From positions 1 to 33,946 of the forward strand of contig CAKQEI010000020.1 of NCBI GenBank assembly GCA_934230115.1: DNA of 33,946 nt. Reading direction: 5' to 3'. A program made the position numbers and the translations under genes. The notes beneath the pieces were generated by a model, which worked only from the letters and a program-made list of their open reading frames with translations, ran no database searches and was not told the origin of the DNA. The stretch comes from an uncultured Prevotella sp. (GTDB lineage: Bacteria; Bacteroidota; Bacteroidia; Bacteroidales; Bacteroidaceae). Position 1 is the stretch's first letter. The number at the start of each line of letters is the position of its first letter. Shown in pieces: positions 1 through 6,501 of this stretch.

Positions 1-2
1 CG

Positions 3-71
3 TTTAATGAAAAAGCATTCAGTGAAGCAGAAGCTTCTAAAGAGTGGCGCAAATATCCCTTTGATTTTTAA
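3..71 (+). CDS. C-terminal fragment of an unidentified protein
   Basis: The first 71 bases are open in frame 3 and encode 22 residues ending in WRKYPFDF followed by TAA. The start lies outside the window. The composition (acidic and aromatic residues) looks protein-like, but frame 1 is also open here, so the frame choice is not certain. It lies 37 bases upstream of the ADP-ribose-related fusion gene on the same strand with no promoter between them, so the two are probably co-transcribed. The fragment is too short to assign a family. Confidence 0.4.
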   Translation, partial: FNEKAFSEAEASKEWRKYPFDF

Positions 72-108
72 TCATAAAGACTTGTCAACATCCTAAAACA
101 CTAAGAAT

Positions 109-1731
109 ATGAGCAAGAATAGAACAGATAATCCAAATATAGCTTCGGGCAGGATAGATTTCCTCGAAAAAGATGAGATTTTCGTCTTTGGCAGTAACCT
201 TGAAGGTAAACATCTTGGTGGTGCAGCTAAAGCGGCTCACATGAAGTTTGGAGCCAAATGGGGTGTCGGTGTGGGATTAACTGGCAAGTCGTATGCCATA
301 CCTACCATGCAAGGAGGTGTCAAGACAATAAAACCATACGTTGACCAATTTATAGAATATGCTAAGGAACATCAGGATAAGAAGTTCCTTGTTACTCGTA
401 TAGGTTGTGGCATCGCAGGTTTTAAGGATGAAGAGATAGCCCCACTTTTCAAGAAGGCAGCGACCGTCTGTAACATATATCTGCCTAAGGAGTTCTTTAA
501 CATAATTGCAGCTCCTTATCTGAAACATTGTTTCTACTATGGCAAAGATATTCCAGAGGATTGCGGTGCTCATGTGGGTCATCAATATGAAGGATATTGG
601 GTTAGATTTCATCTTAATAATGATGATTATCTATTGAATGAAACTCTGTGTTACATAAGAGAAGGACTTGGCGACTTCTGCGCTGATGATGGAGTGCCAA
701 TCTCAATGAAGGCTCTTCTTTACAACCGTTTCTGTCATTGGGGATGGTGCGAGACTCCTGACACGTTTCGCAGTTGGTACGAAGCCATCGACTATACCAA
801 TGTGACAAGAAAAAGCTCTACTACTCAGAAAAAGTCAGGCAATTTGTATTGTCCTATGCTCATGGGGGCTGTGTTGGGTGACATTGCAGGAAGCATCTAT
901 GAGTTTAATCCTCACAAATCAACCGAGGTAGACCTTAAAGATAAAAGGATGGACTATACTGACGATACCATCATGACCATTGCTGTGGCCGACTGGATTC
1001 TGAACGACAAGTTGCATACCAAGAAGAGACTTGTAGCTTATATGCAGAAATGGGGACGTAAATATCCTCATCCTATGGGAGCATATGGCAATATGTTCTC
1101 ACAATGGTTGCGCTCAGACACTCCCAAGCCCTACAACTCATGGGGGAACGGTTCTGCCATGCGTGTATCGGCAGTAGGTTTCGCCTTTGATACACTTGAA
1201 CAGACCATGAAGATGGCGAAGAAATGTGCCGAAGTGACACACAACCATCCCGAAGGCATCAAGGGAGCACAAGCCGCAGCTGCTGCTGTTTTTATGGCAA
1301 GGACAGGTAGCACTAAGGTTGAAATACGTCGCTTTATCAGCGAAACATTCGGCTATGATCTTGACAGAAGTTGCGATGACATACGTCCTACATACGGATT
1401 TGATGGCAGTTGTCAAGGCACCGTACCAGAATCCATCATTGCCTTCCTCGATAGCAAGGATTATGAAGATGCACTGCGCCTGTGCATCTCGTTGGGTGGA
1501 GATGCAGACACTATGGGAGCCATAACTGGAGCCATAGCAGGTGCTTATTATAACAAGATGCCTTATGCTCTGTACAACTTTGGCATGGAGAAAGTGCCTA
1601 AAGACATCCAAAATATAGTTGGACTGTTTAATAGTAAACATGGGCATAGTGTATCGTGTAGATGGCGAAATGCTGAGTTTGATACAGAGGAGCTTATTAG
1701 AAAAGTAAAAGCAGGTAAGATATTCATTTAA
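109..1731 (+). CDS. Macro-like (A1S_2505-type) domain fused to ADP-ribosylglycohydrolase
   Basis: This 540-residue cytoplasmic protein has three parts. Residues ~15-130 resemble the macro-like family named A1S_2505 phage non-structural protein, with VFGSNLEGKHLGGAAK, SYAIPT and VTRIGCGIAGF, which would bind ADP-ribose or a related nucleotide. Residues ~135-235 form a linker domain I do not recognise, rich in Trp, Tyr and Cys. Residues ~245-510 are an ADP-ribosylglycohydrolase (ARH/DraG family), with the two metal-binding signatures YTDDT and SLGGDADTMGAITGAIAG. The family removes ADP-ribose from proteins, nucleic acids or small molecules; the substrate here is unknown. Both ARH motifs are intact, so it is probably active. 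No signal peptide or membrane segment is seen. It sits in an accessory-looking region next to a decayed gene. The domain calls are recognition-based; the fusion itself is seen directly. Confidence 0.8.
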   Translation: MSKNRTDNPNIASGRIDFLEKDEIFVFGSNLEGKHLGGAAKAAHMKFGAKWGVGVGLTGKSYAIPTMQGGVKTIKPYVDQFIEYAKEHQDKKFLVTRIGCGIAGFKDEEIAPLFKKAATVCNIYLPKEFFNIIAAPYLKHCFYYGKDIPEDCGAHVGHQYEGYWVRFHLNNDDYLLNETLCYIREGLGDFCADDGVPISMKALLYNRFCHWGWCETPDTFRSWYEAIDYTNVTRKSSTTQKKSGNLYCPMLMGAVLGDIAGSIYEFNPHKSTEVDLKDKRMDYTDDTIMTIAVADWILNDKLHTKKRLVAYMQKWGRKYPHPMGAYGNMFSQWLRSDTPKPYNSWGNGSAMRVSAVGFAFDTLEQTMKMAKKCAEVTHNHPEGIKGAQAAAAAVFMARTGSTKVEIRRFISETFGYDLDRSCDDIRPTYGFDGSCQGTVPESIIAFLDSKDYEDALRLCISLGGDADTMGAITGAIAGAYYNKMPYALYNFGMEKVPKDIQNIVGLFNSKHGHSVSCRWRNAEFDTEELIRKVKAGKIFI

Positions 1732-1737
1732 GATAAG

Positions 1738-1962
1738 ATGGACAAAGATAATATAAAAAGACCAATATTCCGTATAAGCCGACATCGTATGGGCATAGAT
1801 GGAAATGGGATTACTACGCTCGTTGCCTTCATGGGATGCCCATTGAAGTGTATATTTCTGTAGAACCCCATATCTTCGGCAGAAAGCGTCAGGCCTCTTT
1901 TCTTGGCAACATATTGTGAGTCTCGCTCCATGCCACGGAGGGCATCAACGATAGGGAGATGA
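1738..1962 (+). pseudogene. Remnant of a radical SAM protein, truncated and broken at its Fe-S motif
   Basis: An ATG six bases after the previous stop opens a 41-codon frame containing ISRHRMGIDGNGITTLVAF followed by MGCPLKC. This is the N-terminus typical of radical SAM activase-like proteins, which continue with the [4Fe-4S] motif CxxxCxxC. Here the frame hits TAG at 1861 exactly where the third cysteine should be. Dropping one T from the TTT at 1855-1857 restores CPLKCIFC. After the TAG the original frame resumes with NPIS, which also resembles the family, and ends at 1960. No ~200-residue remainder of the enzyme follows. I read it as a dead, truncated gene; a sequencing indel could explain the frame break but not the missing C-terminal part. 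Confidence 0.6.
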
Positions 1963-2097
1963 GTATATCAAAGCAAAATATAATGTGTCCTTCATTGTCA
2001 CAGAACGTCGCTCATTGGTGTAACGATTCAATCTTCGATAATTCCCGCTTCCATCTTCGCTTTTCCTTATCTTCTCCTAAGAAGTTCTTTCCTTTTA

Positions 2098-2162
2098 CTT
2101 TCGTTGTTTCTTCGTTAGTTCTTCGATTGATCTTCGATTGTCGAACGAAGAAACAACGAAGG
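2098..2162. repeat. Long inverted repeat (hairpin, ~19-bp arms)
   Basis: CTTTCGTTGTTTCTTCGTT at 2098-2116 pairs with AACGAAGAAACAACGAAGG at 2144-2162, with a single G-T pair and a 27-base loop. The loop holds two copies of CTTCGATTG. Neither arm is followed by a clear T-run, so a simple terminator is not the obvious reading. Confidence 0.75.
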
Positions 2163-2190
2163 GAGAACGAAGGGAGAACGAAGGACGAAC
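2158..2190 (+). repeat. Three tandem copies of an 11-nt purine-rich unit
   Basis: GAAGGGAGAAC occurs at 2158-2168 and 2169-2179, followed by the variant GAAGGACGAAC at 2180-2190. Looser related units (CGAGAACC, ATCGAGAATCGAGCGAGAAC, ATCGAGAACTTATCGATAAG) continue to about 2240. The first copy overlaps the right arm of the hairpin. Open frames across this tract encode only low-complexity Arg/Glu-rich sequence and are not credible genes. Confidence 0.75.
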
Positions 2191-2321
2191 GAGAACCTAT
2201 CGAGAATCGAGCGAGAACATATCGAGAACTTATCGATAAGCAAAACCCATAATTTTTCTTGTTTTTTCGTTGTATGTACATTTACCTATCAGTTTCATGA
2301 AGGGGTTGTTAGCTTCACCAT

Positions 2322-2666
2322 GTGTTAACTGTTAACGCGTAACTCAATGAAAATTTAAGTGTTGGTTTTAGCGAATGTATAAATAAGTTAAATATAATAT
2401 ATTTATTAACTTGTAGAGTATATTATGAAATGTCTATTTTGTAATATTTTAATAGTATAAAGTATTAATTACTATACAAAAATAGAAATAATTATGCTAA
2501 TATAATGATTTTATATTCTATATAAGAAATTTATATTCTAATATAGAAGAATAAATGTCCATTATTGAATGATGATAGTCTTAAAAAGAACAACTAATAG
2601 TCTAAATAAAACCTTTTAGGTCGTTAGAAATGAAATTTCGTTGAGTTACGTGTTAACAGTTAACAC
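2322..2666. mobile_element. MITE-like element with 31-nt terminal inverted repeats
   Basis: The left arm 2322-2352 starts GTGTTAACTGTTAACGCGTA and the right arm 2636-2666 is its reverse complement with two mismatches over 31 bases. Each arm also contains the palindrome GTTAACNGTTAAC or its equivalent. The ~280-base interior is very AT-rich, contains two copies of TTATATTCTA (2511-2520, 2531-2540), and has no credible gene. Size and structure fit a non-autonomous miniature element. I see no convincing target-site duplication, so mobility is inferred. Confidence 0.55.
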
Positions 2667-2696
2667 TTTGCCGTAGGGATTACATTCATATCTTTG
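2667..2696 (+). promoter_or_regulatory. Bacteroidetes-type promoter (TTTG ... TATCTTTG) with no gene behind it
   Basis: TTTG at 2667-2670 and TATCTTTG at 2689-2696 are separated by 18 bases, matching the Bacteroidetes -33/-7 consensus TTTG N17-23 TAnnTTTG. The -33 box begins directly after the right terminal repeat. Transcription would start near 2703 and run toward the 3' end of mnmE, which lies on the opposite strand. Confidence 0.55.
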
Positions 2697-2721
2697 CGAA
2701 GTGGGAATGTGAAGGATTCGT

Positions 2722-2780
2722 CAGTGATGACAGCAATCGATCATCAGTGACAGCAACAATCGATCAACAGTGATGGCAAT
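2722..2780 (+). repeat. Imperfect ~23-nt direct repeats
   Basis: Two imperfect copies of the pattern CAGTGA...CAGCAA..ATCGATCA lie at 2722-2744 and 2745-2767, and a partial third copy starts at 2768. They fall just downstream of the orphan promoter, with no ORF of note across them. Confidence 0.5.
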
Positions 2781-2789
2781 AGCAACAAA

Positions 2790-2810
2790 AAGCCACCAAA
2801 AAGGTGGCTT
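2790..2810 (-). terminator. Rho-independent terminator of mnmE
   Basis: AAGCCACC (2790-2797) and GGTGGCTT (2803-2810) form an 8-bp stem with a 5-base loop. Read on the minus strand the stem is followed by TTTTTG, the expected U-tract, about 35 bases past the mnmE stop codon. Confidence 0.75.
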
Positions 2811-2844
2811 ATAAGTAGCTAAAAATCAAGTAGATACAAATTAT

Positions 2845-4257
2845 TCATTTGCCAACACAGAAGTGGGCGAAAATATTCTGAAGAACGTTTGAAGGCGTTA
2901 TCTTCTCCTCACCAGTAATCTCAGCCAAATGCTCTATCACCATTTTTAGGTCTTCAGCAAGGAGGTCGCCACTGAGTCCGATGTTCATAGAGTCGATGAC
3001 GCGTTGCAGACATTCATCGGCATGGAGTAGGGCTGAGTAGTGACGCACAGAGGTTATGACGATGTCGCTCTCGGAAATCTGCGGTATATCGGCGGCAGAG
3101 ACAATTGCTTCCTCAAGCTGGGTGATGTTGGTGCCGAATTTAGCACTTATGTCGACATATGAGGAGTTTTGAATTTTGTATTTTGTATTTTGAATTGTCG
3201 GCTTTGCCGATGAGGAATAATTTAATGTTGAGTTGATGAGGTCTTTTTTGTTGCGCACGATAATGAGCTTCTTGCCCGCCACTCGTGTCTTGATGTCCTC
3301 AATCTCCGAATCAGACGGCTCTTGGTCTATTAGCCAAAGCACGATTTTCGCCTCCTGCATCTTCTGGTAGGTGCGCTCGATGCCGATGTTCTCCACTATG
3401 TCGTCGGTGTGGCGTATTCCTGCGGTATCGATAAAGCGGAACTGGATGCCGCGGATGATGGTGGAATCCTCGATGAAATCGCGTGTGGTGCCATGAACGT
3501 CGCTCACGATAGCCTTCTCCTCATGGAGCAAGCGGTTGAGCAGAGTGCTCTTGCCCACGTTGGTGTTGCCCACAATAGCCACAGGGATACCGTTCTTAAG
3601 GGCGCTGCCCACCTCGAAAGAATGGGCAAGCGAGCGGATGCGCTGCTGGATGGTGGTGGCAAGCGAGTAGAGCTCGGAGCGGTCGGCAAACTCCAGTTCC
3701 TCGTGGTCGGAGAAGTCGAGTTCCAGTTCGAGCAAAGAGGTGAGCTTGAGCAAATGGGCGCGTAGCTCCGACAGCTCGTTACTGAAGTGACCCTTAAGTT
3801 GGCTTAGAGCCATGTCGTGGGTAGCTTTGTTGGTGGAACTGATAAGGTCGGCTACCGCCTCGGCTTGCGAAAGGTCCATTTTGCCGTTGAGAAAGGCACG
3901 CTGGGTGAACTCGCCCGGTCCGGCTGTCTGACAACCGTTCTGCGTAAGCAACATCATCACCTGCTGAAGCACATAAGAAGAACCGTGGCATGAGATTTCT
4001 ACCGAGTCCTCGCCTGTGTAGGAGTGTGGCGCACGGAACACGGACACAAGCACCTCGTCGACTATCTCGCCATTGGCATTTACGATATTGCCGAAGGCGA
4101 GAGTGTAGGGTTTGCGTTCTGACAATGAACGACAAGAGCCGACAGGACTAAAAATCCTGTCGGCTATGTTTATGGCCTCGGGGCCAGAGACGCGAATAAT
4201 GCCAATCGCACCACCAGGGGCGGTAGCGATGGCGCAAATGGTATTGTTGTTGAGCAT
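2845..4257 (-). CDS. mnmE: tRNA uridine-5-carboxymethylaminomethyl modification GTPase MnmE
   Basis: MnmE (TrmE) works with MnmG to put the carboxymethylaminomethyl group on U34 of certain tRNAs, in the cytoplasm. The protein is 470 residues. It has the N-terminal formyl-THF-binding domain (starts with TICAIATAPGGAIGIIRVSG), a helical domain, and an inserted G domain. The G domain shows GNTNVGKS (G1, about residues 230-237), the GTTRD switch, DTAG (G3), NKKD (G4) and ISAK (G5). The C-terminus ends FCVGK, supplying the family's conserved cysteine. Between G4 and G5 there is an Asn/Gln/Lys-rich stretch (around residues 350-370, with IQNTKYKIQN) that is longer than I expect for the family and comes from a short DNA repeat. 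It is the last gene of a minus-strand run, 23 bases after the PFL-family gene. Confidence 0.97.
   Translation of the reverse strand: MLNNNTICAIATAPGGAIGIIRVSGPEAINIADRIFSPVGSCRSLSERKPYTLAFGNIVNANGEIVDEVLVSVFRAPHSYTGEDSVEISCHGSSYVLQQVMMLLTQNGCQTAGPGEFTQRAFLNGKMDLSQAEAVADLISSTNKATHDMALSQLKGHFSNELSELRAHLLKLTSLLELELDFSDHEELEFADRSELYSLATTIQQRIRSLAHSFEVGSALKNGIPVAIVGNTNVGKSTLLNRLLHEEKAIVSDVHGTTRDFIEDSTIIRGIQFRFIDTAGIRHTDDIVENIGIERTYQKMQEAKIVLWLIDQEPSDSEIEDIKTRVAGKKLIIVRNKKDLINSTLNYSSSAKPTIQNTKYKIQNSSYVDISAKFGTNITQLEEAIVSAADIPQISESDIVITSVRHYSALLHADECLQRVIDSMNIGLSGDLLAEDLKMVIEHLAEITGEEKITPSNVLQNIFAHFCVGK
3167..3198. repeat. Short AT-rich repeat tract inside mnmE
   Basis: TTTTGAATTTTGTATTTTGT and the following TATTTTGAATT form staggered copies of TTTTGWAT within the coding sequence. 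They encode the IQNTKYKIQN stretch in the loop between the G4 and G5 motifs. The frame is kept. It looks like a small in-frame repeat expansion or insertion. Confidence 0.55.
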
Positions 4258-4280
4258 TAAATGAAATTATGTTTATGATT

Positions 4281-5645
4281 TTAATTCTTAAAACTGTGTA
4301 TCGGTGCCGGTATGCGTCCGCCACGGTCGACAAACGGCTGGCACGAGAAGGTGTTGACGGGCATAATTGGTGCGTAGCCAAGCAATCCGCCAAAGTCCAC
4401 CTGGTCGCCCACCTTCTTGCCTATGGCAGGTATGACGCGTACGGCTGTGGTTTTCTGGTTCACCATACCGATGGCTGCCTCGTCGGCTATAATGCCGGCT
4501 ATGGTTGTGGCAGGAGTGTCGCCTGGAATGGCTATCATGTCGAGACCCACGGAGCATACACAGGTCATGGCCTCAAGCTTCTCAATAGTCAAGGCTCCTG
4601 CCTCCACAGCATCAATCATGCCCTGGTCCTCGCTCACGGGAATGAAAGCTCCGCTCAGTCCGCCAACGTAGGACGAGGCCATGATGCCGCCCTTCTTCAC
4701 CTGGTCGTTGAGCAAAGCGAGGGCTGCTGTGGTGCCTGGAGCTCCAGGGTGCTCAAGGCCTATCTCGCGAAGGATGTCGGCCACAGAGTCGCCAATGGCT
4801 GGCGTTGGGGCAAGCGAAAGGTCGATGATGCCGAATGGCACACCGAGTCGGCGAGAAGCCTCCTTAGCCACAAGCTGACCCACACGGGTGATCTTGAAGG
4901 CCGTGCGCTTGATAGTCTCACAGAGCACCTCGAAATTCTCACCACGAACGTGTTCAAGGGCATACTTCACAACGCCAGGACCGCTCACACCCACACTAAC
5001 CACGGCATCTGGCTCACTCACACCGAGGAAGGCACCAGCCATGAAGGGGTTGTCGTCGGGAGCATTGCAGAGCACCACGAGCTTGGCGCAACCTATAGAC
5101 ATACGTTCCTGAGTGGCTTCGGCTGTCTGTCGCACGATGTCGCCCATAAGACGTACGGCATCCATGTTGATGCCCGTCTTGGTAGAACCGATATTCACGG
5201 AGCTGCAAATAAGGTCGGTCTCGGCAAGGGCCTTGGGGATGGAGCGTATCATCAGCTCGTCGCTGTGGGTCATTCCTTTCGAAACAATGGCAGAGTAGCC
5301 ACCGAGGAAGTTCACACCCACGGTCTTGGCGGCACGGTCGAGTGTCTTGGCTAGCTCCACATAGTCGTCGGAAGTTTTGCAGGCGTTGCCGCCTACGAGA
5401 GCTATAGGAGTGATGGCTATGCGCTTGTTGACGATGGGCACACCAAACTCCTTGGATATGGCCTCTCCAGTGCTGACAAGGTCCTTTGCAAGGCGTGTTA
5501 TCTTGTTGTAGATATTCTGGCATAGAGTGGGGAGATGGTCGCTCACGCAGTCCATAAGACTGATGCCCATAGTGATGGTGCGCACATCAAAATTCTCCTG
5601 CTCTATCATTTTGTTGGTCTCGATGACCTCGTTGATATTAATCAT
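4281..5645 (-). CDS. PFL (UPF0210/DUF711) family protein
   Basis: This 454-residue protein belongs to the UPF0210/DUF711 family, called PFL because of structural likeness to pyruvate formate-lyase. I recognise the N-terminus ([13 protein letters not shown]), TPIALVGG, the conserved [41 protein letters not shown], and a C-terminus ending [14 protein letters not shown]. No reaction is established for the family. The gene follows a small ACT-domain gene by 21 bases. The same pairing is common in bacteria and archaea, so the ACT protein probably acts as its regulatory partner, sensing a small ligand. No signal peptide or membrane segment is seen. The length is normal for the family. A long open frame on the opposite strand (4269-5354) is a shadow. 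Confidence 0.92.
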   Translation of the reverse strand: MININEVIETNKMIEQENFDVRTITMGISLMDCVSDHLPTLCQNIYNKITRLAKDLVSTGEAISKEFGVPIVNKRIAITPIALVGGNACKTSDDYVELAKTLDRAAKTVGVNFLGGYSAIVSKGMTHSDELMIRSIPKALAETDLICSSVNIGSTKTGINMDAVRLMGDIVRQTAEATQERMSIGCAKLVVLCNAPDDNPFMAGAFLGVSEPDAVVSVGVSGPGVVKYALEHVRGENFEVLCETIKRTAFKITRVGQLVAKEASRRLGVPFGIIDLSLAPTPAIGDSVADILREIGLEHPGAPGTTAALALLNDQVKKGGIMASSYVGGLSGAFIPVSEDQGMIDAVEAGALTIEKLEAMTCVCSVGLDMIAIPGDTPATTIAGIIADEAAIGMVNQKTTAVRVIPAIGKKVGDQVDFGGLLGYAPIMPVNTFSCQPFVDRGGRIPAPIHSFKN

Positions 5646-5666
5646 GTGTCGTGTATTAGTTGATAT

Positions 5667-5939
5667 TTAGATTCTGTGCATTACATCGAATATTTCCTCG
5701 CGCTGGCATTTCACCTGCACTCCCACGCTCTCGCCGAGCTTTGTTAGTTCTTCAGCAGCCTGAACGAAGGGTTTCTGCATTTTTGTCATGTCGACAATCA
5801 TCATCATGTTGAAATACTCCTGCACGATAGTCTGCGAAATGTCGAGGATGTTTACATTGTTGTCTGCAAGATAAGTGCACACTTTAGCAATGATACCCTT
5901 GGTGTCCTTGCCTACTACTGTAATGATGGTTCTGTTCAT
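5667..5939 (-). CDS. ACT domain-containing protein (UPF0237 family)
   Basis: A 90-residue single ACT domain with the typical start IITVVGKDTKGIIAKVCTYL and the following strand NILDISQTIVQ. ACT domains bind amino acids or similar ligands and usually control a partner enzyme. This free-standing type (UPF0237) is the usual upstream neighbour of the PFL/UPF0210 gene, as here, so co-transcription and a shared role are likely; the ligand is unknown. Its own start follows a 70-base gap after the acetyltransferase gene, which may carry a promoter, although no clear TAnnTTTG box is visible. Confidence 0.92.
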   Translation of the reverse strand: MNRTIITVVGKDTKGIIAKVCTYLADNNVNILDISQTIVQEYFNMMMIVDMTKMQKPFVQAAEELTKLGESVGVQVKCQREEIFDVMHRI

Positions 5940-6009
5940 AATTAAAGTTAATTTGATTATATTCCGGAAAAATTTTTATTGGTTGTGTTCTCTGTGTTAT
6001 GTGTCCCCC

Positions 6010-6492
6010 TCAGAGTTGCATCTCCAAGTCCACCACGTCGAGCCATCTGCCAAACTTATATCCCACGTTGTGGAAGAGCGAGGCTTGGGTGAAGCCCAAA
6101 CGTTTGTGGAAGTCGATACTTTCTTGGTTCTCAGCGGTGATGCAAGCCACGAGCACGCGGAAGCCTCTTTGGCGGCAGTGGTCGATGATTGGCTGCATGA
6201 GCTTGGCACCTATGCCCTCGTGCTTGGCGTCGGGGGCGAGATAGACGGTGGTCTCAAGGGTGTGGGCGAAGGCGGCTCGCTCCTTCCACAAGTGGACGTA
6301 GGCATATCCTGCCACTTTGCCATCACTCTCGTAGACGAGGTAGGGGAAATGGCAGGATATGTCGATGATGCGTTGCCGCATCTGTTCGGTGGTGAGAGGG
6401 GTGGTCTCGAACGTCACTGTGGTGTGGCTGATGTAGTGATTGTAAATGTCTACAATGGCGGCAGCGTCGTCGATTTTTACTTCTCTTATCAT
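6010..6492 (-). CDS. GNAT family N-acetyltransferase (phosphinothricin acetyltransferase-like)
   Basis: A 160-residue GNAT acetyltransferase that would transfer acetyl from acetyl-CoA to an amino group in the cytoplasm. The N-terminus IREVKIDDAAAIVDIYNHYI, the segment GYAYVHLWKERAAF and HTLETTVYLAP, the acetyl-CoA loop (KHEGIGAKLMQPII) and SIDFHKRLGFTQ match the phosphinothricin/methionine-sulfoximine acetyltransferase (Pat/bar-like) subgroup. The true substrate cannot be told from sequence. The gene lies 9 bases after fbp and ends the tight lysA-to-GNAT run. Confidence 0.9.
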   Translation of the reverse strand: MIREVKIDDAAAIVDIYNHYISHTTVTFETTPLTTEQMRQRIIDISCHFPYLVYESDGKVAGYAYVHLWKERAAFAHTLETTVYLAPDAKHEGIGAKLMQPIIDHCRQRGFRVLVACITAENQESIDFHKRLGFTQASLFHNVGYKFGRWLDVVDLEMQL

Positions 6493-6501
6493 ATTTTGTT
6501 T

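Noticed and set aside
1138..1785. 215-codon minus-strand ORF opposite the ARH domain
   Set aside because: It is antisense to conserved ARH motifs and shows no protein-like features.
1959..2281. Open frames on both strands (97 and 89 codons) over the purine-rich repeats
   Set aside because: Their composition follows the DNA repeats (Arg/Glu or Ser/Phe runs), with no start signal or family match.
2722..2780. CRISPR-like repeats
   Set aside because: The repeats are imperfect, adjacent without regular spacers, and there are no cas genes.
4269..5354. 361-codon plus-strand ORF opposite the PFL-family gene
   Set aside because: It is a shadow of a well-recognised gene; its translation is His/Gly-rich with no family resemblance.
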